42,004 nucleotides of DNA from an uncultured Oscillospiraceae bacterium (GTDB lineage Bacteria > Bacillota > Clostridia > Oscillospirales > Oscillospiraceae), in contig CAJFNY010000128.1 of assembly GCA_904395865.1 (NCBI GenBank), positions 1 through 42,004 on the forward strand, in the 5' to 3' direction. Position numbers and translations under genes: made by a program. The notes beneath the pieces are model-generated. The model was not told where the DNA came from. It made no database searches and was given only the letters and a program-made list of their open reading frames with translations. The stretch's first letter is position 1. Every line of letters begins with the position of its first letter. Shown here piece after piece: positions 31,972-39,591 of this stretch.

Positions 31972-32808
31972 GTGGTATGCTGCATTCGGAAGGATTTCGC
32001 CGTGCAGGGAAATGCGGGCGGCCTGGCGGGAAGCGTGTGGAACCGCGCCTACGACTGCGAAAACCACGGGACCGTTCAGGGGCTGAGGGAAGCCGGCGGT
32101 ATCGCCGGCACGCTGTTTGATGAGGGGGCGGTTCCCCAATGCCGGAATCTCGGCGCGGTGCAGGGCGGCGCAGCCGGCGGCATCGTCGGCGCTGCCCAGG
32201 CCAGCTACGTGATCGGCGCCCGAATCTCCCGCTGCTGGAACGGCGGCTCCGTATCCGGCTCTGCGGCCGGAGGAATCGTCGGCAGCCTCGGAGGCGGAGC
32301 AATCACCGGGTGCTACAACGCCGGGGAGGTCGCCGGAACCCGCGCCGGCGGCCTGACCGCCACCGCCCGCAACGGCGGCAGAATCCATGGCTGCTATAAC
32401 GTCGGAGCCGTATCCGGCGCGGAGGCGGCCGGCGCCATCGTTGCCGAAAACGGAGAAGTGACGGACTGCTGGTATCTGGATGACTGCGGCGCCTCCGGCG
32501 ACGGCACCGCCGTCATGGCCGCGCAGCTGCGGGAGCTTGCCGCATTGCCTGGACCTGCGGGCATCTGGCGGCACAGTGACACGTTAGGCCGTCCTGTCCT
32601 GGCGGCAATCCCGGAGGACGGCGCGGATGCCGTGCCGGTGGCCTTTTCCGACGTGCCGTACGGCGCATGGTACGCCGACGCCGTGCAGTACGCCTGCACG
32701 CACGGGCTCATGGAGGGCGTCGGCGGCGGTTCCTTCCGGCCCGGGCAGGCGGTCAGCCGCGCCCAGCTCGCCGCGCTGCTGATGCGCATGACGGAGGATG
32801 CATCGTAA
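31972..32808 (+). pseudogene. 5'-truncated SLH-domain surface protein with GLUG-like repeats
   Basis: The open frame has 278 codons but no believable beginning: an in-frame stop lies at 31957-31959, the first possible start is GTG 31972 without a ribosome binding site, and there is no signal peptide. The content is extracellular. Residues about 10-165 hold at least five degenerate repeats with the pattern C-x-N-x-G-x-V-x-G followed by AGGIVG or AGGLT (for example GCYNAGEVAGTRAGG), as in GLUG-type cell-surface proteins. A single S-layer homology domain (about 225-275; FSDVPYGAWYADAVQYACTHGLMEG) ends the protein. SLH proteins normally carry up to three domains and a leader. I read this as the tail of a larger gene left after a deletion that placed it 39 bases behind the ftsK terminator. 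Confidence 0.7.
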
Positions 32809-32830
32809 GCGAAACTGTGTTCCGCAAGCT

Positions 32831-32858
32831 GCGGCCCGGCTCTGCCGGGCCGCTTTTC
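32831..32858 (+). terminator. Terminator after the SLH remnant
   Basis: GCGGCCCGGC (32831-32840) pairs perfectly with 32844-32853 around a TCT loop and is followed by TTTTC. It isolates the spoIIIA operon from upstream transcription. Confidence 0.9.
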
Positions 32859-32863
32859 TGCGC

Positions 32864-32892
32864 GCATGTTTGTCCAGGTGTGCGCATACGGT
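32864..32892 (+). promoter_or_regulatory. Sigma-E-like promoter of the spoIIIA operon
   Basis: GCATGTT (32864-32870), a 14-base spacer and CATACGGT (32885-32892). This resembles the Bacillus mother-cell sigma-E consensus (KMATATT, 14 or so bases, CATACAnT). In B. subtilis spoIIIA is a sigma-E operon. The predicted transcript would begin only about 12 bases before the spoIIIAA ATG, at the ribosome binding site, which weakens the case. Confidence 0.45.
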
Positions 32893-32910
32893 AGGGCAGG
32901 AGGGGATTCC

Positions 32911-33795
32911 ATGAGCGAGCTGAGAATCCGGCAGATCTGCGCCGTCCTGCCGCAGGAGGTGGCGCACGCCGTGACGGCGCTCCCGCCGGAGCAACTGACA
33001 GCACTGGAGGAGCTTCGTCTGCGCCGGGGGTGCGAGCTGACTGCAGTCATCGACGGCCGGGAAGCGCCGCTCTCTCTGGAGCGTCCGCTGATCTGCACCC
33101 GGGCGCTGCTGGAGCACGTGGTCAACACGGCCAGCGGCTATTCCGCCTATGCGGTTTCCGAAGCGCTGCGCCAGGGCTTCCTGCCGCTGCAGGGCGGGCA
33201 CCGGCTGGGACTCTGCGGAACGGCCGTCGTGGAGCAGGGCCGGGTGACGACGCTGCGGGAGCTGTCCTCCGCCAATCTGCGCGTGGCGGGGCAGCGGCCC
33301 GGCTGCGCCGCTCCGGTGGCGGAGGCCCTGGGCCCCGCGCCGGAAAGTACGCTGATCCTGGGACCGCCCGGCAGCGGCAAGACGACGCTGCTGCGGGACC
33401 TGGTGCGCCAGCTGTCCGACCGGTTTGGGCAGCGCGTCGGCGTCGTGGACAGCCGCGGCGAGCTGGCGTCCTGCGTGGACGGACAGCCGCAGCTGGCCGT
33501 CGGGCGGCGGACAGACGTGATCTCTCTGATTCCCAAGGCTGCCGGGATGGAGCTGCTGCTGCGGACGATGAATCCCCAGTGGATCGCCGTGGATGAGATT
33601 ACGGCCCCGGCGGACGTGGAGACCATGGCCGGCGCCAGCTACTGCGGCGTGTCCCTGCTGGCCACGGCCCACGCCTACGGGCCGGAGGATCTGCAGCGGC
33701 GGCCGCTATACCGGCAGCTGATGGAGCTGGGAATTTTCACGAAGCTGGTGGTGCTGGATCGGAACAAGCACCTCCGAATGGAAAGGACGGCGTGA
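32911..33795 (+). CDS. spoIIIAA: Stage III sporulation protein AA (ATPase)
   Basis: SpoIIIAA is the ATPase of the SpoIIIA-SpoIIQ channel linking mother cell and forespore; it resembles type II/IV secretion ATPases. The product is 294 residues from ATG 32911, preceded by AGGAGGGG. Walker A is GPPGSGKTTLLRDLVRQL (151-168), and the Walker B-like region is WIAVDEITAPADVETM (about 224-239), followed by GVSLLATAHAYGPEDL. The N-terminal part contains ALEELRLRRGCELTAV. It overlaps spoIIIAB at its stop and is the first of eight colinear genes. Confidence 0.95.
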   Translation: MSELRIRQICAVLPQEVAHAVTALPPEQLTALEELRLRRGCELTAVIDGREAPLSLERPLICTRALLEHVVNTASGYSAYAVSEALRQGFLPLQGGHRLGLCGTAVVEQGRVTTLRELSSANLRVAGQRPGCAAPVAEALGPAPESTLILGPPGSGKTTLLRDLVRQLSDRFGQRVGVVDSRGELASCVDGQPQLAVGRRTDVISLIPKAAGMELLLRTMNPQWIAVDEITAPADVETMAGASYCGVSLLATAHAYGPEDLQRRPLYRQLMELGIFTKLVVLDRNKHLRMERTA

Positions 33796-33797
33796 CG

Positions 33798-34307
33798 ATG
33801 CTCAAAACGCTGGGAATTCTGATGGTCATTGCGGGCGCGTCCGGGACAGGCTTCTCCATGGCGCTGAACGTGCACCGGACGTCGGAGCTTCTGCAGCAGC
33901 TTCTGGCGGCGCTGGAGCTGATGCGCAATGAGATTGCCTGCCGCAGGACGCCGCTGCCGGAGCTGATGCGGCAGCTGCAGGCGGCAGTACGCGGCCCCGC
34001 TTCTGAGTTTTTCGGCAGACTGGCGGGCGACCTGGAGCGGCGGCAGGTGGGAACGGTGGCGGCCAGCGTCCGGCGGCAGGTGGCGGCTACGCCGGCATTC
34101 CCGTCGCCGGTGCGTCAGGTACTGCTGCAGCTGGGGGCAGGCCTGGGGCAGTACGACGCTGAGGGGCAGCTGCGCTCCGTGGAGCTGGCAGAGGCCCGGC
34201 TGCGCAGCCAGCTGGAGCAGCTGCGGGCGCAGCAGCAGGCCCGCGTCCGCAGCTACTGCACCCTAGGCGTCTGCGCCGGGCTGGCGCTGGCCATTCTGGC
34301 GATCTGA
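33798..34307 (+). CDS. spoIIIAB: Stage III sporulation protein AB
   Basis: SpoIIIAB resembles GspF-type platform proteins of secretion systems and is needed for the SpoIIIA channel. The 169 residues begin with a membrane helix (MLKTLGILMVIAGASGTG), then ALNVHRTSELLQQLLAALEL, a long helical soluble region with EIACRRTPLPELM, and a C-terminal membrane helix (CTLGVCAGLALAILAI). ATG 33798 aligns with the usual beginning MLK; GTG 33792, overlapping the spoIIIAA stop, is an alternative giving two more residues. A 91-base gap to spoIIIAC follows, the largest within the operon. Confidence 0.93.
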   Translation: MLKTLGILMVIAGASGTGFSMALNVHRTSELLQQLLAALELMRNEIACRRTPLPELMRQLQAAVRGPASEFFGRLAGDLERRQVGTVAASVRRQVAATPAFPSPVRQVLLQLGAGLGQYDAEGQLRSVELAEARLRSQLEQLRAQQQARVRSYCTLGVCAGLALAILAI

Positions 34308-34354
34308 TCGCAGCATACGGCGCCCGGCGCGGACATAGACTGGAGTATTGCAGG

Positions 34355-34371
34355 GCCGGGACAGGCCCGGC
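34355..34371 (+). other. Hairpin in the spoIIIAB-AC gap
   Basis: GCCGGG (34355-34360) pairs with CCCGGC (34366-34371) around a 5-base loop. No T-run follows, so it is not a typical terminator; it may affect mRNA stability or translation of spoIIIAC. The rest of the 91-base gap shows only the AGAGGGG ribosome binding site. Confidence 0.35.
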
Positions 34372-34398
34372 GGATTCTGAAGATAAGAGGGGCCGGCC

Positions 34399-34593
34399 AT
34401 GGACATTGATCTGATTTTCAAAATTGCCGCCGTGGGCATCATCGTCTCGATCCTCAACCAGGTGCTCGTACGGTCCGGCCGGGAGGAGCAGGCCACCATG
34501 ACGACGCTGGCCGGCCTCGTGGTGGTGCTGATGATCGTGGTACAGCGGATCGCGGAGCTGTTTGAGCTGGTCAAGGATCTCTTTCAGTTCTGA
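34399..34593 (+). CDS. spoIIIAC: Stage III sporulation protein AC
   Basis: A 64-residue membrane protein with two hydrophobic helices: DLIFKIAAVGIIVSILNQVL (4-23) and TMTTLAGLVVVLMIVVQRI (33-51), joined by the charged loop RSGREEQA. This is the standard size and pattern of SpoIIIAC, part of the membrane ring of the SpoIIIA channel. Its stop overlaps spoIIIAD (TGATG). Confidence 0.95.
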   Translation: MDIDLIFKIAAVGIIVSILNQVLVRSGREEQATMTTLAGLVVVLMIVVQRIAELFELVKDLFQF

Positions 34594-34991
34594 TGGAGCG
34601 GTTCTCACAGGTGCTGGCCGTGGCGCTGGTGACGGTGACGGCCATCCTGGTGCTGCGGCGTCGGACCGGGGAATTTGCACTGGTGCTGTCTCTGCTGTGC
34701 ATCGGCACCCTGTGCTTCTTCGCCATGACGACGCTGCGCCCGGTGCTGGACATGCTGCAGCAGCTGGAAACGCTGTCCGGCGTCAACACCGCCGTGCTGG
34801 CGCCCGTCATCAAGACGTCCCTGATCGGGATTCTGACCCACATCTGCGCCGGAATCTGCTCCGACAGCGGGGAAAACGGCATCGCGCGCATGGTGGAGCT
34901 GTGCGGTACGGCGATGGCGCTGTATCTTGCGACGCCGCTGATGACGGCCGTGCTGGAGCTGCTGCGGGAGCTGCTGGGAGGTGCATCATGA
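34593..34991 (+). CDS. spoIIIAD: Stage III sporulation protein AD
   Basis: SpoIIIAD is a paralog-like partner of SpoIIIAC with more membrane helices. The 132 residues contain helices at about 6-24 (LAVALVTVTAILVLRRR region), 28-47 (ALVLSLLCIGTLCFFAMTTL), 70-88 (VIKTSLIGILTHICAGICSD) and 105-125. The segment ICSDSGENGIARMVELCG is typical. The start overlaps spoIIIAC and the stop overlaps spoIIIAE by ATGA, consistent with coupled translation. Confidence 0.95.
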   Translation: MERFSQVLAVALVTVTAILVLRRRTGEFALVLSLLCIGTLCFFAMTTLRPVLDMLQQLETLSGVNTAVLAPVIKTSLIGILTHICAGICSDSGENGIARMVELCGTAMALYLATPLMTAVLELLRELLGGAS

Positions 34992-36082
34992 GACGGTGGA
35001 TGCTGCTGCTCTGCGCCCTGGCGCTGCTGGCCACAGGTGCGGGTGCCGTGGACGTGACGGACGCACAGGCAGAGCAGTTCGGCATGGACAGTCTGGAGGA
35101 CGGCCTCACAGGCGACGCAGCGGAGCTGATGCCGGACGTCTCCCCGACGGCTCCGGGCAGCCTGGGAGACGGACTGGGCACGATCGTGGCGAACGCGCTG
35201 CCGAAGGCCGGCTCGCTGCTGCGCGCCGGGCTCCGGACGGCGGTTTCCATGATGGCAGTCGTCATCCTCTGCTCCATGGTGACGCAGATGGAGACCCGGT
35301 TCTCCAAAAATGCCGTGCTGCTGGCCGGCACGCTGGGCATCACGCTTCTGAGCGTCTCCAGCCTGCAGACCATGGTTGGACTGGGGCGGGATACTCTCCA
35401 GCAGCTTCAGAGCTTCACGGCCCTGCTGCTGCCGGTGCTCGCCTCCGCCACAGCAGCCAGCGGCGGCATTACCACCGCCAGCGTGCTGCAGGTAACGACG
35501 GTGTTCGTCACCAACGTTTTGATCACGCTCATCAACCATCTGCTGATCCCGATCCTCTACGCCTTTCTTGCCGTGTCCGCAGCCAATGCGGTTCTCGGGA
35601 ACCAGACGCTCAAGCGGCTGCGCGACCTGGGAAAATGGATCCTGACGAACGGCCTGAAGCTGACGGTCTTTCTGTTCACCGGGTATCTGAGCCTGTCGGG
35701 CGTCATCGCCGGGGTGGGGGACCAGGCCGCCGTCAAGGCGGCGAAGCTGGCGGTCAGTTCCATGGTTCCGGTGGTCGGGGGGATGATCTCGGACGCTTCG
35801 GAGACGGTGCTTGCCGGCGCCAGCGTCCTGCGCAGCGCCGCCGGGGTGTTCGGCATGCTGGCCGTCGTAGCCATCTGCCTGATACCGCTGGTGCGGCTGG
35901 CCATCCAGAACCTGCTGCTGAAGGTGACGGCGGCTCTGTGCTCCACCGTTGGTGAGAAGCCTCTGGTGGATCTGATCGAGAGCGTCTCTGACGCCATGGG
36001 CTTTCTGATGGGCATGACGGGCGCCTGCGGTTTCATGCTGCTCATTTCCTGCGTCTGTGCGGTAAAGGCGGTGACACCATGA
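34988..36082 (+). CDS. spoIIIAE: Stage III sporulation protein AE
   Basis: The largest membrane component of the SpoIIIA channel; 364 residues. It begins with a cleavable-looking signal (RRWMLLLCALALLATGAGA), then a short acidic extracytoplasmic part with EQFGMDSLEDGL, and about seven membrane helices. Family segments include GLRTAVSMMAVVILCSM, LTVFLFTGYLSLSGVIAG, VSSMVPVVGGMISDASETVL and AICLIPLVRLAIQN. Start and stop both overlap the neighbours by ATGA. Confidence 0.95.
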   Translation: MRRWMLLLCALALLATGAGAVDVTDAQAEQFGMDSLEDGLTGDAAELMPDVSPTAPGSLGDGLGTIVANALPKAGSLLRAGLRTAVSMMAVVILCSMVTQMETRFSKNAVLLAGTLGITLLSVSSLQTMVGLGRDTLQQLQSFTALLLPVLASATAASGGITTASVLQVTTVFVTNVLITLINHLLIPILYAFLAVSAANAVLGNQTLKRLRDLGKWILTNGLKLTVFLFTGYLSLSGVIAGVGDQAAVKAAKLAVSSMVPVVGGMISDASETVLAGASVLRSAAGVFGMLAVVAICLIPLVRLAIQNLLLKVTAALCSTVGEKPLVDLIESVSDAMGFLMGMTGACGFMLLISCVCAVKAVTP

Positions 36083-36558
36083 GCGATGCGGTCCGCAGCT
36101 ATCTTCTCTCGGTGGTGGCCGTGGCGCTGATTTCCGGCATCGTCCTGGCGCTGGCGCCCAAGGGGGCCGTCCACCGGACACTGACCTTTCTCTGCGGTCT
36201 GGCCATGATCCTGACGGCCCTGGGCCCCATTGCGCGGCTGGACTTCGACGTGCTGGCCCAGGCCATTGCCCGGGCACGCATCCAGGCAGAGGAAGCTGCT
36301 GAGGGTGTAACGGTGGACAACACGGCCCTGATTGCGGACATCATAAAGGAGGAGACCGAAGCATATATATGGGACAAAGCAGACGACCTTGGCTTCACGC
36401 CCTCTGCGGTCACGGCCGAAGTGAACACCGACGGCGCGTATCCGTACCCCAGCCGGGTGGAAATCACGGCCGACTGCACCGCCCAGCAGCGGGCGGATTT
36501 GAGCTGGGATCTGGAGCAGAATCTGGCGATCCCGGCGGAACAACAGGAGTGGCATTGA
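36079..36558 (+). CDS. spoIIIAF: Stage III sporulation protein AF
   Basis: The 159-residue protein has two N-terminal membrane helices (about 6-26 and 33-52: SYLLSVVAVALISGIVLAL and LTFLCGLAMILTALGPIA) and a soluble alpha/beta domain of the ring-building type, with DIIKEETEAYIWDKADDLG and SRVEITADCT. SpoIIIAF and SpoIIIAG have related ring-forming domains in the mother-cell membrane. It overlaps spoIIIAE and stops one base before spoIIIAG. Confidence 0.92.
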   Translation: MSDAVRSYLLSVVAVALISGIVLALAPKGAVHRTLTFLCGLAMILTALGPIARLDFDVLAQAIARARIQAEEAAEGVTVDNTALIADIIKEETEAYIWDKADDLGFTPSAVTAEVNTDGAYPYPSRVEITADCTAQQRADLSWDLEQNLAIPAEQQEWH

Positions 36559-36559
36559 C

Positions 36560-37108
36560 ATGAAGGATCACTGGAGTGAAGGGCTTCGCCGGCAGCTGGG
36601 CCGGCTTGGCAAGTTCAAATATCCGCTGCTGGTGCTGCTGCTGGGCATGGTGCTGCTGGCAATCCCCGGCCGCTCCGAGCCGGACGCGGAAGCGGTACCT
36701 TCCGACGCGGAGGCCGCCGCTCCGGTGCCAGCTGCCGGTGACGACCTTGCGCAGCTGGAGGCGCGGCTGAGTACGCTGCTGAGCCAGATGGAGGGAGCCG
36801 GCCGGGTGGAGGTGATCCTGCAGTATTCAGCCGGCCCGCGAAAGGTCTATCAGACCGACAGCAGCCAGGAGGTATCCACCGATGCTGAGGGGAAGCGGAC
36901 CGTCGCCCAGATGGAGACCGTCATTTCATCCGGTGGGGACGCCGACGGACCCGTGACCGTGCAGACCATCGAGCCCAGCTTCCGCGGCGCTGTGATCGCA
37001 GCGGAGGGGGCCGGGGATGCGGCGGTCAAACTGGATCTGGTCAACGCCGTCTCCAGCCTGACAGGGCTGGGAGCGGATGACATCACAGTGATTAAATTAG
37101 TGAGCTAG
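36560..37108 (+). CDS. spoIIIAG: Stage III sporulation protein AG
   Basis: SpoIIIAG forms a large ring in the intermembrane space. The 182 residues have one membrane helix (about 20-38, YPLLVLLLGMVLLAIPG), a Pro/Ala/Asp-rich linker and a ring-building motif domain (about 62-182): LEARLSTLLSQMEGAGRVEV, then VAQMETVISSGG and DLVNAVSSLTGLGADDITV. This is the family layout. The family's beta-barrel insertion region is represented by the segment with YSAGPRKVYQTDSSQ. CAACAGGAG precedes the start. Confidence 0.93.
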   Translation: MKDHWSEGLRRQLGRLGKFKYPLLVLLLGMVLLAIPGRSEPDAEAVPSDAEAAAPVPAAGDDLAQLEARLSTLLSQMEGAGRVEVILQYSAGPRKVYQTDSSQEVSTDAEGKRTVAQMETVISSGGDADGPVTVQTIEPSFRGAVIAAEGAGDAAVKLDLVNAVSSLTGLGADDITVIKLVS

Positions 37109-37120
37109 GAGGAACGCGGT

Positions 37121-37681
37121 ATGAAAAACTGGAAACGAAATGCGGTGGTGGCGGCGGTGCTCGTGTTTGTCTGCGCCGGCGTGTATCTGAACTGGTCCTA
37201 CAACCAGCAGTCCACTGCCGAGCTGACCGAGACGCTGGACGCGGAGAAGGTCATGGGGGAGAACCTGATCCTCAGCGGCGAGGACAGCGGGCTGGTGGAG
37301 ACGGCCGGTGAGGAGACCGGTACCACCGTCACCGACTACTTTGCCGAGGTTCGCCTCAGCCGTCAGACGGCGCGGGACAGTGCCGTTGCGACGCTGCAGG
37401 AGACCATCTCCTTCGCCGGCGAGGGTGAGGATGTCACGGCGGCCTCCAGCGAGCTCAACGACATCGTCAATACGGCACTGGCCGAATCGCAGATCGAGAG
37501 CCTGATCGTCGCCAAGGGCTTTGAGGACTGTGTGGCGTACATGAATGAGGACAACATTTCCGTGGCCGTCTCGGCGCCGGCGGAGGGACTCAGCGCCACC
37601 GATGTGGCGATGATCTCCGACATCGTCACCTCCCAGTCCGACTACGCGCTGTCCGAGATCCGGGTCATTGAGGTCAAGTGA
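37121..37681 (+). CDS. spoIIIAH: Stage III sporulation protein AH
   Basis: SpoIIIAH binds forespore SpoIIQ across the intermembrane space. The 186 residues begin with a short cytoplasmic basic part, a membrane helix (about 7-24, AVVAAVLVFVCAGVYLNW), an acidic linker and a ring-building motif domain (about 78-186) with YFAEVRLSRQTARDSAV, SQIESLIVAKGFEDCVAYM and ISVAVSAPAEGLSATDVAMI. It is somewhat shorter than the Bacillus protein (about 218). It ends the operon; 74 bases later an Asp23-type gene with its own promoter begins. Confidence 0.93.
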   Translation: MKNWKRNAVVAAVLVFVCAGVYLNWSYNQQSTAELTETLDAEKVMGENLILSGEDSGLVETAGEETGTTVTDYFAEVRLSRQTARDSAVATLQETISFAGEGEDVTAASSELNDIVNTALAESQIESLIVAKGFEDCVAYMNEDNISVAVSAPAEGLSATDVAMISDIVTSQSDYALSEIRVIEVK

Positions 37682-37704
37682 CGGCTGCCGCGCGAAATAA
37701 CCGG

Positions 37705-37732
37705 TTGTAATTTTCCGGAGTTGTGGTAGAAT
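37705..37732 (+). promoter_or_regulatory. Promoter of the Asp23-family gene
   Basis: TTGTAA (37705-37710), 16-base spacer, TAGAAT (37727-37732) preceded by TGG. It lies 23 bases before the Asp23-type ATG and separates this vegetative-type unit from spoIIIA. Confidence 0.6.
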
Positions 37733-37755
37733 GGAACCAGCAAGGAGGGATTTCC

Positions 37756-38136
37756 ATGGGTGAAAACAAGGAGTATCTGTCCACAGTGCAGGAGCACGGT
37801 TCCATTCACATCTCCGAGGAGGTCATCTCCTCCATTGCGGCGCTGGCAGCCAGCGAGGTAGAGGGCGTCTGCGGGCTCAGCGCCAACCTCGGGTCTGACA
37901 TTGCCGAGATGCTGGGGAAAAAGAACCTGGGCCGCGGTGTCAAGATTGCCATCAGCGGCGACACCATCGCCATTGACTGCTTCGTGGTGGCGCTGTACGG
38001 CTACTCCGTCATCGACATCGCCAGAAATGTCCAGGAAAAGGTCACGAGCGCGGTGGAGTCCATGACCGGTGCGCACGTCCGCAGCGTCAACGTGGACATC
38101 TGCGGTATCACGCTGCCGAAGGACGCAAAAAAGTGA
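37756..38136 (+). CDS. Asp23/Gls24-family protein (YqhY-like)
   Basis: The 126-residue protein is of the Asp23/Gls24 (alkaline-shock) family: GSIHISEEVISSIAALAASEVEGV (in two overlapping parts, residues about 17-38), KKNLGRGVKIAISGDTIAID and VDICGITLPKD. In Bacillus the homologue YqhY is next to accB-accC and nusB, and its loss disturbs acetyl-CoA carboxylase. Here accBC are absent but the position before nusB is kept. ATG 37756 has AAGGAGG upstream; a GTG 33 bases earlier lies inside the promoter. Confidence 0.92.
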   Translation: MGENKEYLSTVQEHGSIHISEEVISSIAALAASEVEGVCGLSANLGSDIAEMLGKKNLGRGVKIAISGDTIAIDCFVVALYGYSVIDIARNVQEKVTSAVESMTGAHVRSVNVDICGITLPKDAKK

Positions 38137-38141
38137 GGCGG

Positions 38142-38180
38142 AAATAAACCCTTTGTTGCAAAACAAAGGGTTTATTTTTT
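38142..38180 (+). terminator. Terminator after the Asp23-family gene
   Basis: A perfect 16-bp AT-rich stem (38142-38157 with 38162-38177), 4-base loop, followed by further T residues. The nusB -10 (TATAAT, 38194-38199) begins 14 bases later, and a weak -35 would lie within its right arm. Confidence 0.9.
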
Positions 38181-38199
38181 ATGCTTTTTTCGCTATAAT
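38171..38199 (+). promoter_or_regulatory. Promoter of the nusB operon
   Basis: TATAAT (38194-38199) with a weak -35, TTTATT (38171-38176), at 17 bases inside the terminator arm. T-rich sequence upstream may help. The nusB start is 31 bases downstream. Confidence 0.5.
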
Positions 38200-38229
38200 G
38201 GTCTCACTATGTGACGGGGAGACAGAGAT

Positions 38230-38676
38230 ATGACGAGAACCAATGCAAGAGAGATTGTCGTGCATCTCATCTATGCCATTCACGCGACCGGCGAGCCGGC
38301 GGACGAGGCCCTGGTGTCCCGCTTCGCCGACGGCTATTATGAGACACTCGGCGAAGAAAACGACGTCTATGCCGGTCGGCCCAATCAAAAGCAGATGACG
38401 TACATCACCGAAACCGTCCGCGGAATCCAGAGCCACCAGGAGGAGCTGGACGGCTACATTTCCCGGTACGCCATCGGCTGGCACGTGGAGCGGATCTCCC
38501 GGCTGGCCCGGGCCATTCTGCAGCTGGCCATGTACGAAGCTCTCTACGTGGACGACGTCCCCACCGGCGTGGCCATCAGCGAGGCCGTGGAGCTGGCGCG
38601 GAAGTATGAGACGGAGGACGTGGTGTCCTTCGTCAACGGAATCCTCGGCAGCTTTGCCCGCGAGGTCGCCCAATGA
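38230..38676 (+). CDS. nusB: Transcription antitermination factor NusB
   Basis: NusB with NusE (S10) binds boxA RNA in rRNA leaders and prevents premature termination. The 148 residues are all-helical: TRTNAREIVVHLIYAIHATG at the N-terminus, TYITETVRGIQSHQEELDGYI, WHVERISRLARAILQLAMYEAL and GVAISEAVELARKYETEDVVSFVNGILG (in part) at the C-terminus. It opens the operon nusB, TsaD-like, xseA, xseB, ispA, and overlaps the next gene by ATGA. Confidence 0.95.
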   Translation: MTRTNAREIVVHLIYAIHATGEPADEALVSRFADGYYETLGEENDVYAGRPNQKQMTYITETVRGIQSHQEELDGYISRYAIGWHVERISRLARAILQLAMYEALYVDDVPTGVAISEAVELARKYETEDVVSFVNGILGSFAREVAQ

Positions 38677-39590
38677 ACTGCCTCGGCTTCGATACCAGCA
38701 ACTATACAACTTCGGCGGCTCTGTTCGACGGAAAAGACGGCGTCAACTGTTCGCAGCTTCTGGAGGTCCGGCCTGGCCGCCTGGGGCTGCGGCAGAGCGA
38801 CGCCGTGTTTGACCACGTGCGGCAGCTGCCGGAGTTGTTTGCACGTCTGATGGAGGAGACAGCCCGCCCGGAAATCGCCGCCATTGGCGTCAGCGACCGG
38901 CCGCGGGCGGTGGAGGGGTCGTATATGCCTTGCTTTCTGGCTGGTGTGTCGACGGCTTCCGTGCTGGCCTCGGCTCTGGGGGTGCCGCTGCACCGCTTCT
39001 CCCATCAGCAGGGGCACATTGCCGCCTCCCTCTGGGCGTCCGGGCGTATGGACCTGTTGGACCAGCCCCATCTGGCCTGGCATCTCTCCGGCGGCACCAC
39101 GGAGCTGCTGCTGGTGGAGCCGGCAGGCCGGAGCGTCCAGGCCACCTGCATCGGCGGCACCAGCGACCTGGCTGCCGGGCAGCTGATCGACCGGACGGGC
39201 CAGCTGCTGGAGCTGCCGTTTCCCGCAGGCAGGGCGCTGGACGCGCTGAGCCGCGACGCCCGGCGCAGCGACTGCTTCCGCGTCCGTGTGCGAGAGCGGC
39301 ATTTCTCGCTGTCCGGCGTGGAGAATCAGATCCATCAGTACTTTGAACGGACCAGGGACCCGGCGGAAACTGCCGCCTTTGCGCTGCGGAGCATCGTTGG
39401 CGCCGTGCTGGCTGCCACGGAGCAGGCCCGGGCCGCCTGGCCGGGCCTGCCGGTGGTGTTTGCCGGCGGTGTATCCGCCAACAGCCTTCTGCGGGAGGCG
39501 GCCGGCGCCGATGCAGTCTTTTGCCCGCCCCGGTATTCCACCGACAACGCCATGGGTCCGGCCGTGCTGGCCTGGCGGCAGGAGCAGTGA
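38673..39590 (+). CDS. Divergent TsaD/Kae1-like paralog (peptidase M22 type)
   Basis: The 305 residues follow the ASKHA fold of TsaD/Kae1, which makes the threonylcarbamoyl group of t6A37 in tRNA. Conserved parts are the metal-type histidines His111 and His115 in HQQGH, SGGTTELLLV (139-148), FAGGVSANSLLRE (263-275) and Asp291 in STDNAMG. Differences from canonical TsaD: the N-terminal E-T-S-C-D-E-T pattern is FDTSNYTTS, the GPG(L)xGALL segment is AVEGSYMPCFLAG, SGGH is SGGT and the G-Y-P-G-G-P loop is LPFPAG. It is about 30 residues shorter than TsaD. It is embedded in nusB-xseA with ATGA coupling. The function is unknown; it may be a paralog beside a normal tsaD elsewhere. Confidence 0.8.
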   Translation: MNCLGFDTSNYTTSAALFDGKDGVNCSQLLEVRPGRLGLRQSDAVFDHVRQLPELFARLMEETARPEIAAIGVSDRPRAVEGSYMPCFLAGVSTASVLASALGVPLHRFSHQQGHIAASLWASGRMDLLDQPHLAWHLSGGTTELLLVEPAGRSVQATCIGGTSDLAAGQLIDRTGQLLELPFPAGRALDALSRDARRSDCFRVRVRERHFSLSGVENQIHQYFERTRDPAETAAFALRSIVGAVLAATEQARAAWPGLPVVFAGGVSANSLLREAAGADAVFCPPRYSTDNAMGPAVLAWRQEQ

Positions 39591-39591
39591 T

